This document shows, in pieces, positions 1 to 15,000 of a stretch of DNA of 64,000 nt (positions are counted from its first letter, which is position 1; each line of letters opens with the position of its first letter). The translations under genes and the position numbers were made by a program. Below the pieces are notes generated by a model. It was given only the letters and a program-made list of their open reading frames with translations, was not told the DNA's origin and did not search any database. Origin of the DNA: Tetrahymena thermophila SB210 (taxonomy: Eukaryota; Ciliophora; Oligohymenophorea; Hymenostomatida; Tetrahymenidae); the NCBI RefSeq assembly GCF_000189635.1, contig NW_002476434.1:2046001-2110000 (forward strand). Reading direction: 5' to 3'.

Positions 1-3000
1 AATATATTAAGATAAGGAGAATAAGAAAAATAGATTCTAAATGAATTTAAGGAAACATACCCTCCTTAACAAAAAAAACAAATAAAAGTATGAATGCATA
101 TAAGAAATTTATAAAAACTTTAATTCATCATAAATATATCTATCTGAATCAAATATATTTAAATGTTTGTTTCATTTTTCATTTATTCTTTTTAAAGATT
201 TATTTAGCTTTTAGTATTTTTTCATTTATCAAGTTAAAAAATATTTAATATCTACTTTATATTTTATTTATCATATTTAATAATAGAATAATGTAAATCC
301 TCTAATATTAGAAATATTTTAAATAAAAATAATTTTTAGATTTTTTTTATTTGCATAAATTTAAAGACATCTGCTTTTAATAAAATTACATGTAGATCAT
401 AAAAATTATGATATATAAATACAAAAAAAGCCTGAAGAATACCTAGCAATCAACCTATACATAAAAACTTATTGAAATTCTGCTGACATTTTGTATTTAG
501 TAAGCAAAATTTCAATATAAGGATTAACTATACTTAGTTATTAAATTTATAATAAAAATATCTAACTAATTCAATATAAATTAATTTGAATTTTAATATA
601 GCAAAATATCAAAAGTGATAGGTTAAATAGATTAAAATTATCACTTCTCTCAAAATCAGTTATAAATTTATATAAATTAAATTAAAGAAATTTATTTACA
701 TGGAAATTTAAATAAAATTGATTTTATTTAAAAGAATAACTTTTCATTTCTACTTCTGTTATTTATTCAGAATATTTAAATAAATTATTGATGAATCTTT
801 GCAATAGAACAAAAAAAACTCTATATTTAAGACTAATAATTAGATTGTATTCAATTATAGTTATTTTAATTATATTTTAGATAGGAAAATCAATTAATTT
901 ATTATTTCAAAAGAAAAAAAATATTATTTAAGTTAAGTTGAATAATGAATAGAAAAATATGTATTTATTAAGAATATAAGTCCATTTATACAATACTTTC
1001 TTTATCATTTTATTTTATTGTCTTACTTTATAAACATTATTTAATTTGATTAAACAAAAACACAATTGAAAGATCTAAAAAAATATAAAAAATAATTGAT
1101 AGATGCTCATACTTTAACATAAGAAATATATCTATATTTTTTAATATATACTTCTTTTTTAATTACTTCTGAATTTATAATCAGTTACAAAAATAAGTCG
1201 ATAATATTTATAATTTAATCAAAGGAAACAACGATAAGCTTTATAATAATATTAAATAAGTAATAAATACAGACAATTAAATATACTAAATATTAAGTTT
1301 AGTATCTACTGATTAAAATTAACTTTTTGGAATCATTTAATTCGGAAATTTATTGGAAATGGCAATTTTATATAAATATAATATGATTGCTATTACATTA
1401 ACTAGAAGAAAATATTTATTGAATTTCAAATTTTTTTCTTTACAGAAGTAAAAAAGATATTTCTTCTTTCTAATAAATTTGATGTAATTTTAAAATCCAA
1501 AGATTAAAAAATCAATTTGTAATCTCACCAAGAGTATTTATGTATTTATGTATAGCTTTTGATAAAATTCACCTAATCTTACTTAAATTATATTTAAAAA
1601 ATATATTTTTTAAAAGCTTAATACAATTTATTTAGTTCATATTATCTTTCTATAATATGCATTATAAAATCTTAGAGGATATTTATTTAATCATTTTAAA
1701 CTATAATTAATAAAATTATACATGTTTGTTTTTTGTTTTTTTAACTTAAGACATAAGACATATGATCGATTTATAGTAATCTATATACTAAGAAAATAAA
1801 AATTTCAAAAAGATCATCAACAATTTAAAATAAAAAAATGAACAAAAAATATACACCAAGAAAAATATTTTTTATTTAATTTAATTTTGAAATAATTTTA
1901 AATTTTTGTATATCATTAACTTTGCATAGCTCCAGTTTAAACATTCACATTAATGATTCTGTTGAATAAGAATATTTACAATATATTATCAAATGAATTA
2001 AAATAGAAACAGAACTGATAAATTAATTAAAAAAACTTTAGTTTTATTATTTTGTAGCGGAAAAACAAAATATATATTCTTTGAAATTATACAAATTTTG
2101 ACTAATTTAGTGATATTCGGTGTAACAAACAGAGTAATAAAAAATAGATTAAATTAATTTTATTGCAAAAATTTATAATTTTTTATAAGGTTATTAACCT
2201 TAAAATGTATGAGCCAAATAATAATTTCAATTTTTAAATAAATATTTTGTTTTATTTACTTAAAAATCGATGGCTAATAAACTATTTAGAGGATTTATTT
2301 TGTTAAAGAGAGAAAAATAAAAATGTAATTTAGTTTTTTTGATGCTTATTGAAAAAATTAATAAATTTGATTGATGAAATAGAAACAAGTAAAAACGAGC
2401 CAAAAATATAAAACTAAATTTTTTGTTGTTAAATTTTATTTTTATTTTAGTTTCTGATATCTATCTATATATCTGTGAATACTACTCATAAAAATGAATA
2501 ATCTTTTATTAATCTCTCTATCAAATTTGAGTATTTATACTTTATTTTTAACTTATAAAACTTGCCTTTAAATATCTCCATATTTTATATTATTTATTTT
2601 ATTTTTATATTTAACACTTTTGAGCTTGTATTTTATTGAATTTTTCATTCTTATGACATTTTTATTTCAATTTTGTGTAAATTTCAATTGAGATATTTAG
2701 AAATTGAAAACATTTTTGAATTATGTTTAGGTATTTTAGATAAAATAATATTTTTTGTTGATTGTTATTCAAATAAGAACATGAAACAAAATAATTTTGT
2801 GAAGTAAAGTAAAAAAACAATTTAATATATTAAATAACTATACATTAAAAAGGGCGAAATAAATATTAAAAGAAGTACGTATTGATATTACAGATTGTTT
2901 TTAAATTCTTAAATAGGTTCTAGTTAGTTTGTCAGATAATCTTTATTTTCAATTTACATCTAAATAACTAATGGTTGAAAATTTTATTTCAGTATTTTTC

Positions 3001-6000
3001 ATAAGTATAAATTAAATTAAATTACAATTTTTTATTTTGTATGTTTGTAACAACCTTTCTATGCTTGAAGATAAGTTTTTTTAATCCCAAGATTAAATTG
3101 TTTAATTACCATAAGTGAGATATTAATATTAAAAAATTTAATTATGTAAACAGCAAAGGTGTTTTTCTAAAAAGAATTAGACAAAAATAAAACTCAAGTG
3201 ATCTCGAAAAATATTCAGCGAGTAATTAAAAAACATTTTCAAATAGATTAGATCAACAAAATAATTAAATTCGTTTTTAGTTGCTGTTATTTTATATAGG
3301 TGTTAAATATTTTTTAATTAAATTTAATACCTAATTAATATCAATGATTTTAAACTACGATTGAAATTTGCATAGTAAGGTATTTGATTAAGTTGGTAAA
3401 AAAAGGAATTGATAATTTTTGAATCTTTTGTAAGCATTAAATAATATTTTTTTACAATTGAAAGGAAAAATAAATCAATGTTTGCTTATTTATTTATTCC
3501 CTTATAGAAAAATTCTTGTTGCTAGAAATTACAAGTTAGAAAAAATTTTTGAATAAATTTTTAGCTAAATTAATATATAATTGATTGCAGTTGTCAAAAA
3601 GAGTAAGATTTTAAAATCTTCAAATTAAATACTTGATGGGGATACATTATTTTTAGCTACAAAAAAATAAATTTCAGATTTTTATTAGTACACAGATAAA
3701 TTATTCAATAATTTTAAAAAATATTCATATAAATAAATATATTGTTTTTATTTATATTTGAGATAAAGGCATTTGGGAGTCTAAAAAATAACTTAATCTA
3801 AGATTTTTGAAAAAACTCAAAAAACAGATTTAATTAAGGGTTACAAATATAAATGAGAGACTTATTTAGATTTAAAAAATACAGGGAAGGGGGATATAGT
3901 CAATTATTTTGCGCACTAATTGATTAAAAGTTGAAAAGTTATATTAGATTAAATAAGTTATTTTATTATTTGCGAATCATTATTTAATTACAACAAATTT
4001 AGAAAAAAATTTAAATTTTCAATCAAATATTTGCATATGAATCGATCGATCTATGTAGTATGAACGAACTAATTGAGAAGTTTATCAAACTTTAATAAAC
4101 AAAAAATTTTACTCCCACAATTATCATCACTGTTAAATGAATGAATGAATATCTTAAAAAGTAATACTTCATAAATATAATTTTTCTAAATTTTTGAATT
4201 GGTAAAATAAATTTCATTTAATTCATTTTGAATGTCATTTAATGAAACACAATTTTTTTTGTCGAAAAAATGATTAGAAGCAATTAAAATTATTAATGAA
4301 ATATGTTCTTACGTATTTAAAAGTGGGAAATATAGTTAAATATCTTTGATTCTCAAATTCATATGAAATAACAATCTTTAAATTATTAATAGTACTAACC
4401 ATCATGTATCTACTTTTATCAATAATTTGTTAGTATCAAAAGCTATTAATAAACTAAAATTATGAGAGATAGAATTTAATGGGGTTTTGTGTAAGAAAAA
4501 GGACTTTCAGAGCTTAACTAATTATTTATGTAAATGCAAAAATAGAAATTTTGTTTATCTAAATAAATAAATAATTTATGTAAAGAAAGAAGGATATTTT
4601 GAAATAGGAGTTTATTTTACTTTTGATTTGGCCCAATGTTTTTATTTGTATGTCTAATTCAATTTTTTTTTTTTGAGTAATCAACCCAAATTAACCACAA
4701 TTGGATTTCTCTTAATTATTTATAAAAAAATCAAAACTTGATCGGGTACATTAAATAAAATAGATCAATTAACAGATATTTTTTATTAAAATAGTTACGA
4801 ACTACTTTATACACAAAATTATATCCAAAATAATGAAATTTTTATATTTGTAAATGTTCAAAGGGATTGGGATACCTTTAATTTCCCATTTAAATTCCAA
4901 TTAAATAGCAATTATTAGCAAAATCAAGATTAATATTTATTAATAAAATAGATAGAAGCAGAGAATAGAGTGGAATTATTAAAGAAAAGTAAATTATGAA
5001 TTTTCCTTCCTATTCTTAAATAAATCTAGTGAAGAAGACAAAAGAGTGTTAAGAATCTTTTCAGATATTTATTTATTGATTAAATTAGTTAGAGGTGAAA
5101 GAAAAATTAAATTCTATGTTTTGATTTATTTTATTTGAAAATACTGCCCAGTAGAAATTTTCAATTAAACAATGATAAAAAGCTTTAAATAATAAAATGT
5201 GTTCAGTTAAGCTAGCTGTGTGTAATAAAAATAAATATCTTTGAAGGGATTTTTTATGAATTTAAATGAGTAATGTTAAAGGGTAATTTATGAATATTTA
5301 GTATACATTTCAGATATATGAGATTGCTAAAATTAAAAATACATTTGTAATCTTATGCTAAAAAATTTTATGATATCAATAAAACCAAATTAAGCAAAAT
5401 TATTGCTACTGATGGTATCGATTAAGATTTTTTTCAAAAATAAATGAAAAAAGAGGAATAAAAAAGAATACACATAGTTGGGTACTGATTAAATAAAGCT
5501 AAGATAAAAACTCAGGTTCTATTTTAAAAGCTTCGAAATATCTTGAAATATATATACTTACAAATATAAAAAGGAAAAAAAACTATCTATTGGTTTTTGG
5601 GTATTTCAAAGTAAAAAAGTAAAGAATTTATGAATCAAAATTAAAGTTAAATATAAATAAATAATATTAAAAAAATCCTTCAAAATTAATTTTTTTCCCA
5701 TTTGAATTACTATTTTTAAACGTATTTACTCGTATTTTTTATATTAGGTTTACTTTTTTACAAAAAGTTATATTTTCTCTCTGTTTTTTTATAAATTAGT
5801 TTTCGTTTTTTTTCTTTTTAAGTGTTTTAACTCAATTTGAAAACTTTCAGTATTACTACATTTATAGAAATATTTACAGAAATATATATTTATTTATTTA
5901 AACAAATTACAAGTAGCCAAGTAAGTTTGATAGTTAATTTTATTTACTATATAATTTTCTTTGATATTGCCTTAAAATTCATTAATTCGATAATGAGAAT

Positions 6001-6697
6001 CAAAAGATTAATATTAAAAAGGTTTTTCTAAGTAATATAATTTATTTATTTATTTCAGCACAGCAAGAAAAATTAACTTAAATATAATAGCTTTTTATAA
6101 AGCATTAAAATTACGTTTAAAAACACAATCTCATAAATATGCAATCTTAAAATAATAAAAATAATTTCTTCATGATAATTCAATCATTCTGCAAAAATCC
6201 TCTAATATGTATAAAGATCGTCTACCTATGCAAAAACTTAATGATTATCAGTTAATGTATGAGGGTTTGTTTAACAATTTGGAAATAAAGTAAGAATAAA
6301 TTATGAGTATTAAAAAAAAAAGGGGGTAGGATTTTCAAAAGATAAATCAGCATGAGAGTGATCAAATTTGATTGAATAGGTGATTTATTATGATTACACA
6401 ATCTCAAATTAATTGAAATCACAATCACAATCGGAATTAATAATAAAGTAAATAATCATAAAAAATAAATAAGATACCTTTCTTTCTTTCTTTTTTTCTT
6501 TTTATGTATTTATTGTTTGTTTGATTGATTGATTGATTGTACAAACTGTATAAAAATAACTTTGAAGAAATTTCAAAATTAATTAAAAAAAAATAAAAAG
6601 AAAAATTGAAAAAGAAAATAAGCAAACCAAAAATAATCCCAAAAATACACATTACTCATAATTAATTAACAAACATTCATACAATCAATCATTCAAA
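1..6697. other. Gene-poor AT-rich stretch
   Basis: I see no convincing gene in the first 6.7 kb. Open frames under the ciliate code are short, low in complexity and rich in Phe, Ile, Lys and Asn, as expected of AT-rich noncoding DNA. Scattered short tracts such as repeated GAAT near 4,138-4,150 are present. Coding segments elsewhere in the window stand out by higher GC and balanced amino acids, and nothing here does. Confidence 0.6.
6478..6540. repeat. Short CTTT and GATT microsatellites
   Basis: A CTTT-type pyrimidine tract (about 6,478-6,503) is followed by TTTG and then five GATT units (6,521-6,540). They lie about 160 bases upstream of the small plus-strand gene, in its presumed 5' flank. 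They look like simple replication-slippage repeats. Confidence 0.8.
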
Positions 6698-7147
6698 ATG
6701 TTCGTCTAAACCAAAAACTAAAAAAAACTCAGACTCTTCTCTAACAATTCCTCAATGACTTCTAGTATGGAATTAGCCCCTAAATATGATGCTATGTTTT
6801 CTGCTGAAGCTGAATAAAGAATTAATGACTGGCTTGATGCCTAGAATATAATCTAAAAGGCTCCCGAAGAGCACTTCAGAGACTTCTTCTAATAAAGCAA
6901 GGAACAAGCTCAATATTAAATTAACTTACTTATTCACTAAAATTCTTTTAGCAATGACAGTAGCTAATAATCCCTTCCTGAATTAGAAATGAGTTTATCT
7001 TCATCTTGCTCATCTTGCATTTCTTCTCCTGGATCTCTTGATTTAAAGAGATCTCCCATCCTCAACAGAAGAAGAATTAATATTGGAGATTTATTAATTT
7101 CAAACAATTAAAATTAATATGATTCCATTTAAGAACTCCGTTTCTGA
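6698..7147 (+). CDS. Small Ser-rich protein, unknown function
   Basis: A 149-residue single-exon ORF runs from ATG 6698 (A-rich context AAAATG) to TGA 7145-7147. More than a dozen internal TAA/TAG codons are read as Gln, and no TGA interrupts it. Residues about 25-60 hold a hydrophilic segment with AEAEQRINDWLDAQ followed by EEHFRDFF, likely helical. Residues about 95-125 are a Ser/Cys/Pro-rich acidic stretch (SLSSSCSSCISSPGS), followed by a basic patch ending RSPILNRRRINIGDL. There is no signal peptide, membrane segment or domain I recognise. The Ser/Pro motifs next to the basic patch could be phosphorylation sites, but that is inference. Base composition is clearly less AT-rich than the flanks, which supports a real gene. 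It stands alone, with no neighbour within several kilobases. Function unknown. Confidence 0.8.
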
Positions 7148-10100
7148 AAAAATCATTGAATCAATAATAATTGTCTGATTAATTGACAAATAAAATTTAT
7201 TTAATTCAATTCATTTATGAATTAATACATGAATGAATCAATAAATAAATAAATGAATGGTCAGTTTATCTTAACTTAAATCTATTCTTAAATAAAAATA
7301 ACAAACAAACAAATACAATTTCAAAGACACACACACAAACAAAAAAACAAAAATCACAATTAAAAATTTTCCTCACTCATATTTTAATAAATTCAAAGGC
7401 TTAATTAGTTCATACTAAAGCCATTAAAAAATAAAATATCAAACTTCACTTTCAATTTCTTTTGAAATAACCATGTGGAATCGATATCTATTGAATATTT
7501 AATCTCAAAAAAATCTTAAAATTACTACTTATTTATATAAAACTGTACAATCTTTACTATCTTATTTATATTTATATATTCTCTATATAAACAACATGTT
7601 ATAATCTTTAACAAAATTCAATAAAACCATTCAATCCATAAAACTTTTATCTAAATTTTTTTATAAAAAATTAAAATTCATGTTTGTTTGACTGACCCTC
7701 TAAATATATTTTCATACAAAATTATTTAAACATTTTTATTTTTGCTTTATTTAATTAAATTCATGCTACTTGAATGTCATTTAACATTCATTTGCTATAT
7801 CTGATTTTTGGTAGTACTAAAATAGAAAGAAATTCAAATATAATTAAATGGGTTAATAAACAGAATAATAGGAATCTATTTTATATAATAATTTAATTCC
7901 TTTGAATTTATTATAAAGTCTAAATATACGCAAAGTGCAATTTAAATTTCTAATTAGATTTCTTATCTAAATACCTGAAGATTTAAACCTTTCTACTTTA
8001 CTTTGATTTATACTACAAATTTACTATTCAAATTTACAAATACCCAAAAATATATTATTTAGAATACTTCAAATATTTAATATCTACAGGTTTTTTATTT
8101 TAGTTCTTACTTGCTTACAGATTATTTTACTGACATGATATTTCATATTAAAAAAACTTATAAAGAGTTACTTAGAAATCTCATAGAAAAAAATATACAA
8201 TCATATATTGTGTCTGAAAAACAAATTATTAAAGACTATTTAATGATTAGTATAGATAAATTTTTTAATCTCTAGCTCTTACAATTTTATGATTAAAATA
8301 ACTCACTATTATAAAATAAAAATTTTTATAGACTAGTTCAATCATCGAACTTCTATACCATTTAGTCTATGAATAACTCAATTTGGTATTCATTTGTATG
8401 TTAATAATAATTAAATTTAAAGACTTTTACTTGCAAATACATTTATCTTCATATCTTAAAAGAAATAAATACAATACAACAATATTTCTTAAATTGAGTT
8501 TTTTTAGTTAATAAAATTAATTTATCAAAAAAGTGTTTATTGTAAATCTGCTTGACTGTAAGTATTTTTCTAGCTAGTACTATGAATACTTTAATCATTA
8601 TTTTTATTATTTAATTATGCTTTCATTTTTAAGAATGTAAATGTGCATTTTGTAAAATAACTATTTTCCTATTACAAAGTTATTTAATATCAAAAAAATT
8701 AATTAATGCAAAGTAAACTAAATAAGTAAATAAGTTAATACAAAGAATAATGTAATAAATAAATGTTTGGATGAAAGATATTTCATGGATACCATAAATA
8801 AAATTTCAAGAAAATAATGAGTAATTTAAATTTCTGATCTAAATATCTTTTACTCATGATTTTTATATGAGCTTGTATTAAAAATAAAAAACAGAAAGCT
8901 TTATGGTTCTAGTAATATTCAAGAGCATGTGTCTTACTTTCAATTCATATTAAATACTTGTAATTACATACTGTAATTTAATTTTTATAAATTAATATAG
9001 AAACAGATATTATTTAACCCTTATTTTAGTTTTAAAAAGCCTATAGTATTTTAATGTAGTAATCTAAATATTAATAAATACTAACACCCTTATAATGTTT
9101 GATTCTTCAATTACATTTTTATGATTTTTTAGCTCTTTTTTTAGTTGTATTTTATTTATAAAAAATTGTAACAACAAATCCCTCTGTTAAAATATGATAA
9201 GAATTTAATAAATAAATATATGTTTTACATATAAAGTAATAGATGGAATATTTTAATAATAATCATTCAAGATCAAAACCATTTTTTAAATTTTAGATAA
9301 ACACATGTAAATTTTACAATTTTTATTGGCTAATGCGTATGCAATTCAGAAATATGTAAACCTATGATAATTTTTTGTAAGCAATTTAAATTAATTGATA
9401 TGATTGGCTAAGATTATTTATTTTACTTATCATTTTTAAAGTAAGATAAATTTATTTATTCAGCATACTTGTAGTTTCTTGTTGGTTTCTCATTAAAATT
9501 TAATAACGTAATGTTGATATATATTAATATAAACCGACTATTCATTCATTTTTATAAGCTCAAATGAAATTAATGTATATGTTAATGAACTAACTGAATT
9601 CAAAAGATTAAATTTATTTATACAATAAAAAGATCAATTTTCATCAAGCAATAAAAATATTTTTTTTAAATTTTAATGAATTATCTAATTTATTCATATA
9701 AAGTCTAAAATTTATAAACAGTGATTACGGTTTCATGTAAATTAAGATTGTAAAATTGTATTCAGCCTTTTTTATTTACTTTATAACAAATCCAATGATT
9801 TATTATTTGTCCAACTAATTCCTCCAACCAAAATTTCTTTTAATTTTCAATTAATCTAATTTTTTATTGAATTATGTTGGAAATTGATTTCTATAATTTA
9901 TTGCTTTTCTTAGGAATCTTTAAAGAAAGCTTCGACACTTATTTTTATTTTTCTGATGAGAAATACATACATAATTTGGAAGTAGTTGGCTTTTAGGTAT
10001 TAAAAATAATATTTGATTTTTGAGAACTTTCTTTTAGTTTTATATTTTTCATATAGCAAATTTAACTTAAATTATATAAGTTAACTCAAAGAATATCATT

Positions 10101-13100
10101 TATTTTATAATTGATATAAAATAAGTAAAATAATCTAAAATTGATGATCGGTGATACAATTTATGCAATATTTAATAAGAATATATTCCTATTTTTAATT
10201 AAAAAATTAATTCAGGCATTTTCAGCTATTTGATTTTTATTTAGGTTTAATTATTAAAGAATTTTCTTACTTATACTTTTGTAAACGTTCACACTTTTTA
10301 AGGTCTAGTAGAATTATCAATAGACAACTAACTATATTTTTACTTTGTGTTAGATTTTTTTATGTTCATTTTTCGATACTTTTATTAAAATATTTGACTA
10401 ATATTTTTTCAAGTGTTATTATTATTCAAAAAAAAATTTTATTAAACAAAAAAGGTAATAATTTTAATACAACAAATTGTATTGACAAATATTTAGCTTA
10501 AAAAGGGGATTTAGTTTAAGTAAAAATTTTTTAATTTAGCGTTAAATTATGTTTTTAAGTTTTTTAAAAAATATTATTAATTTAGCGGATGGTAGATAAA
10601 CAGTAATTAATTTTAGTTAATTTACTAAAATTTATTTAAGTTTTTTGATATCATCTTACTTGTTTCAATTATGCTTGTCTTAAAAAATGAGAATTATGTC
10701 AATTAATATTTTATTTTTTTATGAAAAGAAAATTATATGTAAAATATAAATAACTTACTAATATGAAGGAAATTGCAATTTTTATAAGTATCATGAGAGA
10801 ATATGGAAATATATTAAAAAATATTCCTTTATAATTTAAATGAAGTATTAAGCATATTTTGTTTGTTTTATTTTAGAGTCTTTAATAAATTTAATTATAT
10901 AAAATTACTAATAAAACATATTCTTTTTTGAAATATATTAAAAAAAAAATAATGTGTATGAAAACTAAACCAAAAAAATATTATTTTTTTTTCTAAATAT
11001 TTAAGGTAAATAGGTTTTCTCAATCAAACAATTCTATTTATGTAATGTGTAAAAAATTTGACAATAACTTGAGATAACCCTCTGCTAAAAGCCAATCAGA
11101 TAGGCTGATTTAGATTTATTACAATAATTCAAAATGTTATAGAGTTATTATGTAAAAAATTTTTGTAATAGAAACATAATTCTTGAAAAGAATTTTCTTA
11201 AAGTTCTATCTATATATCTATTAGTTATTCAAAAAAGTAATATAATTAAGTTGTTGTTATATCCTTCTTGAATAGTCAGAATAAAAAATATTTTAAAAAT
11301 GTTATAAATTATAAATTACAAGCTTAAATATTGTATTTAAGCGGATACCTTTAAATAATTTGATGTGCCTTTTTAAGTATTTTGTTCATATTTAGTTAAA
11401 ATTAATCAATACAAAATTTTGGCTACTATAATAAATAGCTAAATAATGTAATAATTGATAGTAGATTATCTATAAGAGAACAAAAAACTTTATAAATTTT
11501 CTTTAAAAAAAATGCTTCTTCTAACAAATAAATATATGTAAAACTATTAAAAATGATGGTATGTTTGATATTAAATTTGCTTTTAGAGTAAAAAATAACT
11601 TTTAAGTCATCCAAATAAATGAATGTAATCAGTATTTTTAAATAATGCAAAAAAGACATAGACTTTGAATCAAAAGCTAATAGAATTTCTGCTTAGATCT
11701 AATTATTATAAACAAAATAAATAACAAATTCATAAAAGCAAGCCATTGGTTACCCAAAAGGCTGTGTGAAAATCTGTATAATTAAAATTTTTTATTTATT
11801 ATATTGACCTGGTCAATAGTTAATTACGCTGCATACACTTAATTGTTCCTCACTCAACCTTGTCAGTATCTCTATTAGCAAATTTTTTTTGTATAATTAT
11901 ATTTGGTAAATATAAGTTTGTATTGTTAGTTTTTTTGCCATATTGCAAAAGAATAATTTTAGTAAAAAAATTCTATGAATTTGAATTGATTATTTTCTTA
12001 GATGAAGGTATAAACTATCACTTTTTAAAATCACTTTCACAGATTTTAATTTTACTCTAAAGAAAAAAATTGATTGGTAGAAATTAGCTAGTTTATTTTT
12101 AATAAATTTGGTTTATTATTAAAAGGGTAATTAATTAATAATTCTTCTTCCAGAAAGTCTTTTATTAAACTAACAACTCAAGCACATATACATATATTAT
12201 TAATTATTTTTTTCTCTCTGATTACCGCCAGCTTAAACAATATAGAAATCAATCAATCTACATTTTAAAAATGAAATTTTATTTATAATTATTAGTGAAT
12301 AAAAAAAGACATTGAATAAAATAATGAATAGATTTTTATTTAATTTATTTTAAGCATCTTTATATAAAGCTATCATTAATGATCTATCTTTATTATTCAA
12401 GTAATAAATAAAGCAATTTGATATTTCACATTTTTTCAACTAATAAATATTATATAAAATTTGTTATCTGCACATATAAAACAACTTCATGTTATTTATA
12501 CGTTCATAAGTATTTTAGATGTATATAAATTATTATTGAATCGTATTTATTATGCTTTGAGGTACCCATAAATGCATTATTTATTTATTTTTTTGCAATA
12601 TTTAGAAATATTTTTGCAATTTTATAGCTTAGGATAAAATATAGGTAAGAAACAAGTCATTCACGTAGACAAAATTATTAATTTTATTATTAGAAAGAAG
12701 TTATTTTAAACATAAATTTACATAGGGTAGGATAAAAATTAAATTTAAATAATGTTCAACAAATATATTTAGTTTTAAAAATTAAATTAACATATAAACC
12801 AGAATTACTAAATTTTAATTACTAAAAATAAACACATCAATAAATGTATTAATTAATTTATTTATTTATTTTTAAATAATAAATTAATTTGTAAATTTAA
12901 AGATATTTCGTTATCAAAAAGGAACTTGTAATGATTTTAATTATAGAAGAGAGAGAAAAAATTAAATATTTCTTCATGCTTTGAAAAGGAAAATATGTAT
13001 TAATTTATAAAAAATTTATATAAAGACTATCCAATTAATATAATTTATGCTTATTTATTTTGTAAAAAATAACTTTCTTAAAAAAGAAATTAATTTTAAT

Positions 13101-15000
13101 AAACGAAATGTTTGTTGAAATATTTAAATAAATTATAGAGTTTAATTACTTCAAGTTAGGATTTATTTCATCATAAATAATTTTTAAAGGTGATATAAAT
13201 AAAAAAATATAAAATTAAAATAGTCTTTCAAGTTTGAAATTTCTAAAGTTAAATGGGTTAATATGATCAAATTAATAACAAAACTGATTTTAAAATAAAT
13301 TAATTTAAAATTTTTTTATAAATAAGACCTAAAATGTTAAATAAATTTATCATCAAAATTTAGAAAATTTGACTATATTTTTTAAATTTAGTTTATTTTA
13401 TTTTTGCAATATTAAAACCTAATCAATAAAGATAATAAAAAATACAATGATTTGATTTTCTTTTTATCTTCTAATAATCAATTTCAAGTCGCTTGTTACT
13501 TATAAATCCGAATTGATCATCTCTATTACATTACCATTAGCTAGCTTATAAATAAATCTCTAGTGATATCGAATATAGGATACATAGTATATGTGAGAAT
13601 GAATTTATAAATTAAAAATTTTTAGCATTCCTAATTTCTAATTAATGACTCATTAGCTTAAAATTTTAGTATTGTTAAAATAATATAAGGATACTAAATT
13701 TAAAAAAAATAAAATATTTAGTAGGGGTAGGTATTTAATTAATAGATAATAAAAATAAAAAATATTTAATAGGTCGAGTAATAAAATAGCATTAATTCCT
13801 AAAAGATATCTTTTTTAATTGTATCAAAATAATTTAATAACAAAATCAAAAAAATGAGTTTACTTACATGAATTTGAAATAAATATATTATCAGTAATAA
13901 TCAAACTAAATAAATATATATATATCTTTATTTACAAAAGAAACTAAGTTTTTATTTTCATTAATTCATTTGCTTGAAAGAAAATACTATAAATAAACTT
14001 AATTTCTATTTTTAATGTAAAAGAAAAAATCTTTATGTTTTTTAAAAGCTTGAATGATTTTTTGTTACTTCAGCTTTTAAATAGATAAATAAATTATTAA
14101 ATTATCAAATAAATATCTTTAAAGTAGAAAATAAAATACTCTATCAATTATTAAAAGCTGAATACATAATATTAAGTAGTGTATTATTTTTTCTAATGAT
14201 CTGGTAAAACCTAAATTAAATAATTTCTATTATGAAATAGGTGAGAGGTTGTTTTTTTGCAAGAATTTTGTATGGATCTATAACCTAATTTAGTTTTATA
14301 ATTCATATTAGTTTTACTGTCTAAATTTAAGCTTCCTACATATTAAAAAATAAAAATTTATTTTAAAATATAGATTTGACCTAAGTATTCCAAAGTTTTT
14401 ATAAGCTTATTTGTTATAACATTATTTATGAAAACTATCTTGAAAATATCTTTAAAAACAAGTAATCATTTTCAGTAAAAAAATTTTTTGTACCTTTTGT
14501 ATGATTTATGAAAAACATTAAGTCAAACATTTTAAATTTTAAAAGCCTTAATCTTATACATTCATCAAATATATTAAATTTTATCTACATTATTTTATTA
14601 TAAATAATAGTTTATTTTTAATAAGCAATCAATCAATAAAGAAAATAATTTAAATTTACCAATTTTATGCAGTTCAAATATTCTTTAATTAAGTAAAACT
14701 AGCATATTTAGCTCAAGTAAGAAAAAAAATTTATAGAAAATCCTTAAAATAAATAATATCTGTTTTATTATTTAATTGAAAAGTCTTAAAATGCATTCTT
14801 TTATTTATTTACTTAAGTGAGTGTAAAAAGAGAAAAATACAGTAGTTTTAAAGTTATAATAAAATAAAAAATCAGAAAAAATTATTTAAATTTCCAAAAT
14901 TCCAATAGGTTAACTAGTTAATTGAATTGATTAATAAAAAAATTTTATTTTGATAAAAATATATTAAAACACAAATTAATTTAAAACAAATAAAATTTTA
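7148..15000. other. Long gene-poor AT-rich stretch
   Basis: About 7.8 kb without a gene I can support. Directly after the small gene lie degenerate TTCA/GAAT and AATA-type tracts (about 7,199-7,262) and a CA-rich tract near 7,327-7,340. A minus-strand frame at 11,276-11,659 stays open for 127 codons but is low in complexity, and I do not call it. Nothing resembles a transposon, RNA gene or pseudogene. Confidence 0.6.

Noticed and set aside
5837-6031. Plus-strand ORF of 64 codons
   Set aside because: Starts at TTG rather than ATG, low complexity, and flanked by unstructured AT-rich sequence.
11276-11659. Minus-strand frame open for 127 codons
   Set aside because: Low-complexity, Phe/Ile/Leu/Lys-rich, no homology impression and no rise in GC over the flanks. 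TGA-only stops make long chance frames common here.
11860-12060. Plus-strand hydrophobic ORF
   Set aside because: Composition is that of translated AT-rich noncoding DNA, and it lacks a convincing start context.
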